Assembly: GCF_003056355.1 (NCBI RefSeq)
Contig: NZ_PYVW01000012.1
Span: forward strand, 1-64,000
Source: Devosia naphthalenivorans
GTDB taxonomy: Bacteria > Pseudomonadota > Alphaproteobacteria > Rhizobiales > Devosiaceae
Length of the DNA: 64,000 nucleotides
Reading direction: 5' to 3'
Shown here: one piece after another, positions 46,448 through 56,626 of the stretch
How positions within the stretch are numbered: the first letter of the stretch is position 1
How the letters are laid out: every line of letters starts with the position of its first letter
Notes under the pieces: model-generated
Database searches by the model: none
What the model saw: only the letters and a program-made list of their open reading frames with translations
Told to the model about the DNA's origin: nothing
Made by a program: the position numbers and the translations under genes

Positions 46448-46993
46448 TTACCAGGCTTCGAACTTGCCGATGGTTTCAACCTCCTCACTCGCGCAATCGA
46501 AGTCGCCCGAGCTATCTGCTGCCTCCCGCGCCAGCTCGTTGGCATCGGGATTGGCCAGCGCGTCGATATAGGCGATGTGGCAGGTATTGCCCTCGACCAG
46601 TTGCGTCACCACCAGAATCTGGCCCTTGTCCTCGCCGGTTTCCGGGTCCGCCGTGTGGTAGCGCACGATGGTCGCGATCGGCATCCAGCGGCCCATGGCA
46701 TTGGTCAGGCGCCATTCGAGCTTGGGCCCCAAGCGGTTGAAAGGACCCAGTGTTTGTCCTCTGGGCTCGTTGTCGATGTTGAAACCATAGCGCAACGAAA
46801 AGCGCAAATCCCCTTCGCTGACCAGCAGCGGATAACCCTTGTAGCCCGGGCAGGACCAGGCGGAGCCGAAATCATCGGAGTCCAGCACCAGGCACTGATC
46901 GAGGTTGATATCGGTATAGGCGCTGGTAAAAGCTGCCTGTGCGGGCGCGGTCAGTGCTCCAGCCAGAAGTCCAACGGCAAGCAATTTGATCAT
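46448..46993 (-). CDS. secreted hypothetical protein
   Basis: A 181-residue protein with a clear signal peptide (MIKLLAVGLLAGALTAPAQA, cleavage expected near residue 20), hence periplasmic or secreted. The mature part has three cysteines (INLDQCLVL, SAWSCPGYKG, GNTCHIAYI) and a fourth near the end (DFDCASEE), so two disulfides are possible. No family recognised. The ATG at 46993 is used. It diverges from ppa. Confidence 0.75.
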   Translation of the reverse strand: MIKLLAVGLLAGALTAPAQAAFTSAYTDINLDQCLVLDSDDFGSAWSCPGYKGYPLLVSEGDLRFSLRYGFNIDNEPRGQTLGPFNRLGPKLEWRLTNAMGRWMPIATIVRYHTADPETGEDKGQILVVTQLVEGNTCHIAYIDALANPDANELAREAADSSGDFDCASEEVETIGKFEAW

Positions 46994-47107
46994 CAAAACC
47001 TCGCTCCGATCAGCAGCCTTGCGCCAAACTGACTTGCCTTTGCGGCCTCAACTAGGCACAACGCCGCCCAATTATTGCCACCACGACCAACGGATTCCGA
47101 GCAACAA

Positions 47108-47641
47108 ATGAACATTGACGCCATCCCCACCGGCAAGAACCCGCCCGACGATCTGAACGTCATCATCGAAGTGCCGCTGGGTGGCGAGCCGATCAAGTAC
47201 GAAATCGACAAGGCCTCGGGCGCGCTGTTTGTCGACCGCTTCCTCTACACGCCCATGCGCTATCCCGGGAACTATGGCTTCGTTCCACACACCCTGTGCG
47301 GCGATGGCGATCCGCTCGACATCCTCGTCATGAATTCGCGCCCGCTGGTGCCTGGCGCTGTGGTGCGCTGCCGCCCCTTTGGCGTGCTGTTCATGGAAGA
47401 CGATGGAGGCCAGGACGAAAAGATCCTTGCCGTGCCAGTTTCCAAGCTCACCCGCATGTATGACGCGGTCAAGGATATCGGCGACATGCAGGAAATCCAG
47501 ATCGAGCGCGTGAAGCACTTCTTCACCCACTACAAGGATCTCGAGCCCGGCAAATGGGCCAAGATCTCCCATGTCGGCGGTTATGAGGACGCCAAGAAGG
47601 TGATCCTCGACTCCATCGAAATGTACAAGAACGCCCAATAG
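47108..47641 (+). CDS. ppa: inorganic pyrophosphatase (soluble, family I)
   Basis: A 177-residue cytosolic enzyme that hydrolyses pyrophosphate. Motifs: [40 protein letters not shown] (catalytic acids), [16 protein letters not shown] and [13 protein letters not shown]. The ATG at 47108 gives the family N-terminus [21 protein letters not shown] membrane pyrophosphatase, hppA, is encoded 2.2 kb downstream. Confidence 0.96.
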   Translation: MNIDAIPTGKNPPDDLNVIIEVPLGGEPIKYEIDKASGALFVDRFLYTPMRYPGNYGFVPHTLCGDGDPLDILVMNSRPLVPGAVVRCRPFGVLFMEDDGGQDEKILAVPVSKLTRMYDAVKDIGDMQEIQIERVKHFFTHYKDLEPGKWAKISHVGGYEDAKKVILDSIEMYKNAQ

Positions 47642-47650
47642 ACCTGCCAA

Positions 47651-47680
47651 TGAGGCGAGCGGCCAATGCGGCTCGCCTCA
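47651..47680 (+). terminator. hairpin after ppa, possible terminator
   Basis: Perfect 10-bp arms TGAGGCGAGC and GCTCGCCTCA enclose ten bases, 9 bp after the ppa stop. Only TCCTTG follows, so a classical U tract is lacking; it may be a weak terminator or mRNA stabiliser. Confidence 0.5.
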
Positions 47681-47734
47681 TCCTTGCCGCATCTGGCTGT
47701 AACCTGCGCCGGGAGCAAATTCCCGGAGGCCCTC

Positions 47735-49084
47735 ATGCGACACGCTCTTGCCTTGCTTGCTCTGCTGGTGCCCATGACGGCAGCGTTCGCGCAGGATGCC
47801 GCCCAGATCCTCTCCGACCGCGTCGAGCGCGACCAGCAGGGCGTCGGCATTGTTGCTGCCACCATCGAGAATGACACGCCGGTGTTCACCAGCATTGGCA
47901 TGGCTGATGCCAATGGGGAAACCCCGGTCGATGAAACCACGCTCTTCGAGATCGGCTCGATCAGCAAGCTGTTCGGCAGTCTGCTGCTGGCGCAGATGGT
48001 GCTCGACGGCACGATGGAGCTTGAGGCGCCTGTCGCGAACTACCTTCCCGAAGGCACCAAGCTCCCCCAATTCGAAGGCCAGCCGATCACGCTGTTCGAT
48101 CTGGCGACCCACAGCGCTGGCCTACCGTCCATTCCGCCCGATCTGGGTACAGCCGATCCGCTGAACCCCTATGCCGGCTATGGCGCCGAACCATTCTATG
48201 CGTTTCTGGCAGAATTTACCCTGCCGCACGCCCCGGGTACCGAGTTCGAATATTCCAATACCGGCGCAGTGTTGCTGGCCGAAGCCATCAGCCATACGGC
48301 AGGCAAGCCTTATGCCGAACTCGTCAGGGAGCGTATCCTCGATCCCCTCGGCATGACCGATACGTCGCTTGAAGCCAGCGACCCGCTGCGCCTGGCTGGC
48401 GGCCATGACCGTGCAGGCAATCCCGTGCCCCATTGGGAATTCGATATCTTCGCCCCGGCTGGCGGCTTTATTTCGACTGCCGCCGACCTCGCCAAATTCG
48501 CTGCGGCAGCCAGTGGCCAGCACGCAAGCCCGCTCGATGCCGCCTTTGCCTTGATGCTTGAGGACACCCGCCCCGCCGGTTCGCCGCGCATGAGCATCGG
48601 GCTTGGCTGGATGCTTCTGCAGCACGACAATGGCACCACTGTCTGGCACAACGGCATCACAGGCGGGTTCAACAGTTTCATCGGCTTTGATCGGGAAACC
48701 AGGAAGGCTGTCGTGGTGCTCGCCAATTCCGTTACCCAGACAGGTATCGAGGATATCGGCTTTCACCTGATCGACGAGAATGCCGCGCTGGCGCCGCAAC
48801 CCCAGCCACGAGAGGCCATCGAGATCGATCCGGCGCTATTGCAGGATTTTGTCGGCACCTATGAGCTTGGTCCGGAGTTTTCCATCGCCGTGACGGCTGA
48901 AGACGGCCAGTTGTTTATCCAGGCGAGCGGCCAGCAACGTCTCGAAGCCTTCCCCGAATCGCAAACCAAGTTCTTCCTCAGGCAAGTGGACGCCCAGATC
49001 AGTTTCGAACGGAGCGAGGACGGCACCGTAACCGGCCTCGTCCTGCATCAGAACGGGCAGGACATTCCCGGGCGCAAGAAATGA
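47735..49084 (+). CDS. periplasmic serine hydrolase, class C beta-lactamase fold
   Basis: A 449-residue exported protein. A signal peptide (MRHALALLALLVPMTAAFA) is followed by a beta-lactamase/D-Ala-peptidase domain with SISK (catalytic Ser-x-x-Lys, about residue 74), the YSN triad (EYSNTGAVLL) and the HNG box (VWHNGITGGFN). A C-terminal lipocalin-like extension (about 370-449) resembles that of penicillin-binding-protein-like esterases rather than classical AmpC. Resistance cannot be inferred. The RBS GGAGG precedes the ATG at 47735. The next gene overlaps its stop by four bases. Confidence 0.85.
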   Translation: MRHALALLALLVPMTAAFAQDAAQILSDRVERDQQGVGIVAATIENDTPVFTSIGMADANGETPVDETTLFEIGSISKLFGSLLLAQMVLDGTMELEAPVANYLPEGTKLPQFEGQPITLFDLATHSAGLPSIPPDLGTADPLNPYAGYGAEPFYAFLAEFTLPHAPGTEFEYSNTGAVLLAEAISHTAGKPYAELVRERILDPLGMTDTSLEASDPLRLAGGHDRAGNPVPHWEFDIFAPAGGFISTAADLAKFAAAASGQHASPLDAAFALMLEDTRPAGSPRMSIGLGWMLLQHDNGTTVWHNGITGGFNSFIGFDRETRKAVVVLANSVTQTGIEDIGFHLIDENAALAPQPQPREAIEIDPALLQDFVGTYELGPEFSIAVTAEDGQLFIQASGQQRLEAFPESQTKFFLRQVDAQISFERSEDGTVTGLVLHQNGQDIPGRKK

Positions 49085-49686
49085 GCGGCCGCATCGTCAT
49101 CCTCAACGGCGTGCCGCGCTCCGGTAAATCCACTATCGCCCGCGCCGTGCAGGACAAGTTGGCTGGCAACTGGATCAATCTTGGCGTCGATGTCGCCAGT
49201 ATGGCCTTGCCACCGGCTCTCCGTCCCGGCATCGGGCTGCGCCCGGGCGGTGAGCGGCCCGACCTTGAGCCGCATATACCCAGCCTCTATTTCGCCCTTT
49301 ACGATTCGATAGCAGCCCATGCCCGGCTCGGCTTCGACGTCGTGGCCGATCTTGGCCACCATGACAGCTACTCCCGGTCCCTCGGGATCTTGCCGGGCTG
49401 CGCCCGTCGTCTGGCTGGCTTTAGCGTGCTGTTTGTGGGCGTTCGCTGCCCGCTTGACGTCATCATGGCAAGGCGCAATGCCGATCCGCAGAATGGTTTT
49501 TATGCCAGCGGCGAAGGGGTGCCCGAGCCGGTGCAGCGCTGGCAGGATGCCGTGCATATGCCCGGCATTTATGATCTGGAACTCGATACGTCGCTGCTCG
49601 ATGCCGACCAATGCGTGCTGGAAATCGCCAACGCCCTCGGCGCCGCCCCGCGCCCCTCTGCCTTCCAGCGGCTTGCAGCCTCCTGA
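49081..49686 (+). CDS. chloramphenicol phosphotransferase-like P-loop kinase
   Basis: A 201-residue P-loop kinase. GVPRSGKST (Walker A, about 10-18), DVVADLGHHDSYSRSL and FVGVRCPLDVIMARRNAD follow the pattern of the CPT family (PF07931). Only the Streptomyces founder is known to phosphorylate chloramphenicol; the substrate here is open. Its ATGA overlap with the serine-hydrolase gene implies co-expression. Confidence 0.8.
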   Translation: MSGRIVILNGVPRSGKSTIARAVQDKLAGNWINLGVDVASMALPPALRPGIGLRPGGERPDLEPHIPSLYFALYDSIAAHARLGFDVVADLGHHDSYSRSLGILPGCARRLAGFSVLFVGVRCPLDVIMARRNADPQNGFYASGEGVPEPVQRWQDAVHMPGIYDLELDTSLLDADQCVLEIANALGAAPRPSAFQRLAAS

Positions 49687-49859
49687 CGACCCGTCAGCAG
49701 TCCCCCGCGACAAAACATCGCAATATCCATTGCTTAACCCCATAATCCCGCTAAGCTCCCTCCCTGGAGGGGGCTCTGCGAGGGTGGGCGCCATGCTGGT
49801 TGGAGGACCGGCTGGGTCCTGCATGGAGTCCCCGGAGGAAATCTAGAGGGACGTTTCGA

Positions 49860-52004
49860 ATGACTTTGGCATTGTGGCTGATCGTTCTGTGCGGCGGTCT
49901 GTCTATCGTTTATGGCGTAATCACCACCCAACAATTGCTTGCTGCCGATGCCGGCAGCGCCCGGATGCAGGAAATCTCCGCCGCGGTGCGGGAAGGCGCA
50001 TCGGCTTATCTCAAGCGGCAATACACCACCATCGCGATTGTCGGCGTTGTCATCCTGATCGCCGCCTTCTTCCTGCTCGGCATCTATGCAGCTATCGGCT
50101 TCCTGCTCGGTGCCGTCCTGTCTGGCGCCGCAGGTTTCATCGGCATGAACGTGTCCGTTCGCGCCAATGTCCGCGTGGCGCAGGCGGCGATATCCTCGCT
50201 GGGCAAGGGCCTAGACCTCGCCTTCAAGTCAGGCGCGGTTACCGGCATGCTGGTGGCAGGCCTCGGCCTGCTCGGCGTCACCCTCTACTTCATCGTTCTG
50301 ACCCAGTTCCTGGGCTTCGCGTTCAATGACCGGGTGGTGATCGATTCCCTGGTCGCACTCAGCTTTGGCGCTTCGCTGATTTCCATCTTCGCCCGTCTGG
50401 GCGGCGGCATTTTCACCAAGGGTGCCGACGTGGGCGGCGACATGGTGGGCAAGGTCGAAGCCGGCATTCCCGAAGACGACCCGCGCAACCCGGCGACCAT
50501 TGCCGATAACGTGGGTGACAATGTCGGCGACTGTGCCGGCATGGCCGCCGACCTCTTTGAAACCTATGTGGTGACCATCGTGGCTACCATGGTGCTGGCT
50601 GCCATCATCCTGCCCGATGCCTTCAAGCTGGCGGGCATGGTTTTGCCGCTGGCCATTGGCGGCGCCTGCGTCGTCACCTCGATCATCGGCACTTATTTCG
50701 TCAAGCTCGGTGCCGATAACAACATCATGGGCGCGCTCTACAAGGGCATCATCGCCACCGGCGTGCTCTCGCTGGTCGCCTTGCTGCCCGTGCTATGGAT
50801 GGTATTCGGCGATCTCAACGTCGCCATCGAAGCCTCGGACAAAACCTTCACCCCATGGAGCCTGTTCTGGTGCGGCGTGGCGGGCCTCGTCATCACCGGG
50901 CTCATTATCGTCATCACCGAATATTACACCGGCACCAATCGGCGCCCGGTCAATTCCATCGCCGAAGCTTCGGTCACCGGCCATGGCACCAACGTGATCC
51001 AGGGCCTCGCGGTTTCGCTGGAATCCACCGCCCTGCCGGCGTTGGTCATCATCGCCGGCATTATCGTCACCTATAATCTTGCCGGCCTGTTCGGCATCGC
51101 CTTTGCCGTCGCAACCATGCTGGCGCTCGCCGGTATCGTCGTGGCGCTCGACGCATTTGGTCCCGTCACCGACAATGCCGGTGGCATCGCCGAAATGGCG
51201 GGCCTCGACAAGGAAGTGCGCCACAATACCGACGCACTGGACGCCGTTGGCAACACCACCAAGGCAGTGACCAAGGGTTACGCCATTGGTTCGGCCGGCT
51301 TGGGAGCCCTGGTGTTGTTCGCCGCCTATACGCAGGACTTGATCTACTTCTCGTCCCTGCCCGATGCACCTGCCATTTTCGCCGGCATGGGCACGCTGAC
51401 CTTCTCGCTGGCTGACCCTTACGTGGTGGTTGGCCTGTTGTTTGGTGGCCTGCTGCCGTTCCTCTTTAGCGGCATGAGCATGACTGCTGTGGGCCGCGCA
51501 GCCCAATCCGTGGTGGTAGAAGTACGCCGCCAGTTCAAGGAACGGCCCGGCATCATGGCTGGCACCGAAAAGCCCGACTATGGCCGGGCGGTCGACATGC
51601 TGACCAAGGCCGCCATTCGCGAAATGATCGTGCCGAGCCTGCTTCCGGTGCTGTCGCCCATCGTCGTGTTCTTCGTGATCTACTGGATCGCGGGCGCGGC
51701 GGCAGGCTTCTCGGCTCTTGGCGCCATGCTGATGGGCGTGATCGTCACGGGCCTGTTCGTCGCCATCTCCATGACCGCAGGCGGCGGCGCCTGGGACAAT
51801 GCCAAGAAGAGCTTTGAGGACGGCTTCACCGATTCGGCCGGCGTCACCCACCACAAGGGTGGGGACGCCCACAAGGCTTCAGTAACCGGCGACACCGTCG
51901 GCGATCCCTACAAGGATACGGCAGGCCCTGCCGTCAACCCGATGATCAAGATCACCAACATCGTGGCCCTGCTGCTCCTCGCAGTGCTGGCGCATCTGGG
52001 GTAG
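49860..52004 (+). CDS. hppA: H+-translocating membrane pyrophosphatase, K+-independent type
   Basis: HppA pumps protons with energy from PPi hydrolysis. The 714-residue protein has about 16 hydrophobic helices, the PPi-binding [20 protein letters not shown] and [20 protein letters not shown], and the [10 protein letters not shown] segment. The lysine in GNTTKA (where K+-dependent enzymes have alanine) marks the K+-independent proton-pumping subclass. The ATG at 49860 follows GAGGGACG and starts [13 protein letters not shown]; upstream codons to 49800 look non-coding. Confidence 0.95.
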   Translation: MTLALWLIVLCGGLSIVYGVITTQQLLAADAGSARMQEISAAVREGASAYLKRQYTTIAIVGVVILIAAFFLLGIYAAIGFLLGAVLSGAAGFIGMNVSVRANVRVAQAAISSLGKGLDLAFKSGAVTGMLVAGLGLLGVTLYFIVLTQFLGFAFNDRVVIDSLVALSFGASLISIFARLGGGIFTKGADVGGDMVGKVEAGIPEDDPRNPATIADNVGDNVGDCAGMAADLFETYVVTIVATMVLAAIILPDAFKLAGMVLPLAIGGACVVTSIIGTYFVKLGADNNIMGALYKGIIATGVLSLVALLPVLWMVFGDLNVAIEASDKTFTPWSLFWCGVAGLVITGLIIVITEYYTGTNRRPVNSIAEASVTGHGTNVIQGLAVSLESTALPALVIIAGIIVTYNLAGLFGIAFAVATMLALAGIVVALDAFGPVTDNAGGIAEMAGLDKEVRHNTDALDAVGNTTKAVTKGYAIGSAGLGALVLFAAYTQDLIYFSSLPDAPAIFAGMGTLTFSLADPYVVVGLLFGGLLPFLFSGMSMTAVGRAAQSVVVEVRRQFKERPGIMAGTEKPDYGRAVDMLTKAAIREMIVPSLLPVLSPIVVFFVIYWIAGAAAGFSALGAMLMGVIVTGLFVAISMTAGGGAWDNAKKSFEDGFTDSAGVTHHKGGDAHKASVTGDTVGDPYKDTAGPAVNPMIKITNIVALLLLAVLAHLG

Positions 52005-52068
52005 AGAGCACCGTAGTGCCTTTGCGTTGGCGGTAGCACCTTATCGCCACCGCCACCGAGCGGCACCT

Positions 52069-52167
52069 CCCCCTTGACGGGGGAGGTTGGGAGGGGGTGC
52101 GGGAAGCCTCGATATCGGGGCCATGCGACCCCACCATTGAACCCTCCCCGCAGAGGGTGCCGACTGA
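52069..52167. repeat. ~100-bp bipartite palindromic repeat, inverted near-complete copy
   Basis: Read on the minus strand it matches the unit at 2313-2417: a CTGCGGGGAGGG arm, a linker with GGCCCCGATATCGAGG, then CCTCCCCCGTCAAGGGGGAGG. It lies between hppA and the histidine-kinase gene, a 258-bp gap without other features. Confidence 0.72.
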
Positions 52168-52262
52168 GAACCACGGCGCAGGAATAAGCCTCCCCGCCCC
52201 ACAGTCGAGAAATATCTTCGCCTTGGTCTGACCCGCGCGGATCCGCGTGCTAGGGTAATCGC

Positions 52263-53276
52263 ATGACTTCGACTCTGAACAGACTGCCCGATGACGAGGC
52301 TGGCTATGCTTTGGACAGTGCCGTCCTAGCCAGCGTGTTTGCGGCCTCGCGCGATTGCATTGCGGTATTCGATTCCGAGGGCAGGCTGCTGTTCATGAGC
52401 CCCATGGGCCGCAAGCTCCTTCAGGTCACCGACTGGGAAGCCCTCCGGCACTTGTCATGGGAGCAGTTCTGGCCCGAGCAGGCCCGGGATCATGCCCGTA
52501 AGGCTTTTGCAGCCGCACAAGCTGGTGGCACCGGAGAGTTTTCGGCGCCGCGCGAGGACTTCTCGGGCAATCCCCGCTTCTGGGATGTGCATGTCAGCCC
52601 GATTCCAGACGAGGACGGCGGACCCGGGCGAGTTCTGGTCGTCATGCGCGATCAGACGGACGCCTGGCGCAGGGAGCAGGAACGCCATCTCCTGAGCGCC
52701 GAGCTCAATCACCGCATGAAGAACCAGATGGCGGTGGTGCAGAGCATCGTCAACCAAACCCTGCGCGGCGCCTATCCGCTCGATACCGCCAAGAAAATGA
52801 TCGCCACCCGGCTGGATGTGCTCGCCCGGGCCCATGACCTGTTGATGCACAGCGAAGGCGAGCGTGCGCCGCTGCGGGCGTTGGTCGATACGGCAACCCA
52901 GCTGCTGGACGGGCGGCGGGTTCTGGTATCGGGGCCGGACATTTTTCTGGCGCCCAAGTCAGCGCTATCGCTGTCGCTCATTCTGCACGAGCTATCCAGC
53001 AACGCCGTGGCGCATGGCGCTCACTCGGCGCCTGATGGCCGGGTCGAGATCAGCTGGGGCCACTGTGACATGGATGGCGCGCCGGCGTTCGAACTGCGCT
53101 TTGCTGAAAGCGGCGGACCGCCGGTCGCCCCGCCATCGGTCAGGGGTTTTGGCACGCGCCTGCTGCAAGGCGGCCTGTCCGGCTCAGCCAGCCAGGCCAA
53201 TCTCGATTTCCATCCCGATGGGGTGCAGTTCCGCCTCGTGGCGGTGCTGACGTCCGATCAGAATACGTTGGGATAG
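52263..53276 (+). CDS. HWE/HisKA_2-type PAS histidine kinase
   Basis: A 337-residue soluble sensor kinase: a PAS domain (about 20-130, RDCIAVFDSEGRLLFMSP), then the H-box ELNHRMKNQMAVVQSIVNQT (phospho-acceptor His at about 148), and a reduced ATPase domain with HELSSNAVAHGAHS (N box) and GFGTRLLQGGL. The H-box and HELxxNA pattern mark the HWE/HisKA_2 group common in alphaproteobacterial general stress and light response. No response regulator is adjacent. Its 3' end overlaps yggT convergently by 19 bp. Confidence 0.88.
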   Translation: MTSTLNRLPDDEAGYALDSAVLASVFAASRDCIAVFDSEGRLLFMSPMGRKLLQVTDWEALRHLSWEQFWPEQARDHARKAFAAAQAGGTGEFSAPREDFSGNPRFWDVHVSPIPDEDGGPGRVLVVMRDQTDAWRREQERHLLSAELNHRMKNQMAVVQSIVNQTLRGAYPLDTAKKMIATRLDVLARAHDLLMHSEGERAPLRALVDTATQLLDGRRVLVSGPDIFLAPKSALSLSLILHELSSNAVAHGAHSAPDGRVEISWGHCDMDGAPAFELRFAESGGPPVAPPSVRGFGTRLLQGGLSGSASQANLDFHPDGVQFRLVAVLTSDQNTLG

Positions 53277-53548
53277 ATATAATAAATGATCACCCGTTCG
53301 ATGAAGAACAGGATGATGAAGAGGATGATCGGGCTGAGGTCGAGCCCGGAAAAATTGGGCATCACGCGCCGGATCGGGCGCAGCACCGGCTCGGTCAGCT
53401 GATTGAGGATGCGCCACACCGATTCGACGAACTGATTGCGCGTGTTGATGACGTTGAACGAGATCAGCCAGCTCATGATGATCATGGCCAGCACCACCCA
53501 CCAGTAGAGCTGCAGGATCAAAAGAATGATGTCGAGCACGGCGCGCAT
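53258..53548 (-). CDS. YggT-family membrane protein
   Basis: A 96-residue inner-membrane protein with two helices (ILLILQLYWWVVLAMIIMSW near the N-terminus; LSPIILFIILFFIERVIIYY near the C-terminus) and the family motif WRILNQLTEPVLRPIRRVMP. YggT proteins are linked to envelope and osmotic homeostasis. The gene overlaps the histidine-kinase 3' end, which is tail to tail with it. Confidence 0.92.
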   Translation of the reverse strand: MRAVLDIILLILQLYWWVVLAMIIMSWLISFNVINTRNQFVESVWRILNQLTEPVLRPIRRVMPNFSGLDLSPIILFIILFFIERVIIYYIYPNVF

Positions 53549-53625
53549 GGGCGTCTCCGGAACAAAGCTGGCAAATATCTAGTGGTTGACGGGGCTTGGG
53601 GCAAGAGCGCAGCCGGGAAACATCC

Positions 53626-53657
53626 GGGCCTCGTTCCGGTCGCACGGAACGAGGCCC
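53626..53657. other. perfect 13-bp inverted repeat
   Basis: GGGCCTCGTTCCG and CGGAACGAGGCCC flank the loop GTCGCA, within the 290-bp gap between yggT and the DedA gene. No T run follows on either strand, so it is not a classical terminator; it may be a protein-binding site or a repeat. Confidence 0.6.
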
Positions 53658-53838
53658 AATGACTGCTTTGGTCCGGTACGCAAAACTACACTCTCCGGAC
53701 ATCGCTTTGGATTGCACGAACCATGCCAAGTTCGACCGTGAGGCAAACCGGGGAGCAGGTGTTAAGAGGCGGTGAATTTGCGCGATGCGCAGGTCAACAT
53801 GCCTTGCAGAATGCAACGGCGCTTGCGAAATGCGAAAA

Positions 53839-54447
53839 CTAGCCGATGTCCTTGATCGGCTTCCAGGTAACGAAGCGATATAGATAGATCACCACCGCCA
53901 GCACGACGACGCCGGTGGAAACCGGATCTACCCAGGCCTCAACGATGTGGTAGCTGGCCTTCAGCAGATAGCCCGACGCGGTGAGGATGGCGGTCCAGAT
54001 CACCGTGCCGATGGCGGAGATCGCGAGAAATTGGCCGAACGGCATGGCGGCAAGCCCTGCCGGGACGGAAATCAGCGTACGAATGGCGGGGATCAGCCGG
54101 CCGATGAACACCGCCCAGATGCCGTGGCGCTTGAACCAGCGGTCGGCCTTGTCGATGTCGTCTTCGCTCAGCGTCGCGATGCGCCCCAGCTTGTTGCAGA
54201 GCCAAACGAACCGGTCGAGACCCAGCAGCCGCGCCGCGACATACCAGGCCGAAGTGCCGAGGAGCGAGCCCAGCGTGCCGGCAACCAGCACACCGATGGG
54301 GTTGAGCTGGCCATTGGCCGCGACATAGCCGGCGAACGGCATGATGAGCTCGGACGGGATGGGCGGGAAGATGTTCTCCGCCACCATCAGCAGGAAGATG
54401 CCCAGATAGCTCCACTGGGTGATGAGGCCGACGATGAATTCGCTCAC
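53839..54447 (-). CDS. DedA-family membrane protein
   Basis: A 202-residue inner-membrane protein of the DedA/VTT family, thought to move lipids across the membrane. It starts with GTG at 54447. Segments: NIFPPIPSELIMPFAGYVAA (about 25-44), then WYVAARLLGLDRFVWLCNKL, the conserved RLIPAIRTLISVPAGLAAMP (about 117-136) and a final membrane helix (VDPVSTGVVVLAVVIYLYRF). Confidence 0.92.
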   Translation of the reverse strand: MSEFIVGLITQWSYLGIFLLMVAENIFPPIPSELIMPFAGYVAANGQLNPIGVLVAGTLGSLLGTSAWYVAARLLGLDRFVWLCNKLGRIATLSEDDIDKADRWFKRHGIWAVFIGRLIPAIRTLISVPAGLAAMPFGQFLAISAIGTVIWTAILTASGYLLKASYHIVEAWVDPVSTGVVVLAVVIYLYRFVTWKPIKDIG

Positions 54448-54483
54448 GGCTGTTCTCCCGTTGCAGCGTCAACAACCGCGATG

Positions 54484-54582
54484 TCACCCCGGCGAAGGCC
54501 GGGGTCCATCCTGAGGTCCTGGGGCGCTCGGTGAACGCTGGGTCATCTCAGGGTGGATTCCGGCCTGCGCCGGAATGACATC
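54484..54582. repeat. two small palindromes between dedA and typA
   Basis: CACCCCGGCGAAGGCCGGGGTCC (54486-54508) and GGATTCCGGCCTGCGCCGGAAT (54556-54577) are hairpin-forming repeats of a type common in alphaproteobacteria; they lie upstream of the DedA gene and downstream of typA. Confidence 0.6.
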
Positions 54583-54604
54583 ATGTGTGTTGGTGGTCCT
54601 TGCC

Positions 54605-56419
<1,815 letters not shown>

Positions 56420-56626
56420 TAAGAGAGATCAGCCTGGTTGGCATGATCCCAAAACCGGGTCCGCGTCTGGTGAGGCGGACTGCAACGGACGAACCATGCG
56501 GGAGTGAACGCACACCAGGTCCCGCAAACGCAGGAATGGCGCATTTGGCGGTGCATTACAGCAGAATACGATTTTTCACAAGCGCACAGGGCGCAAAGGT
56601 GGCTTGCGGAGTGGTGATGCGTGCTC

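Noticed and set aside
47735..49686. Antibiotic-resistance pair (beta-lactamase plus chloramphenicol phosphotransferase)
   Set aside because: The first has the C-terminal extension of esterase-like serine hydrolases and the second belongs to a broad kinase family; neither carries evidence for resistance and both lie in a core-gene context.
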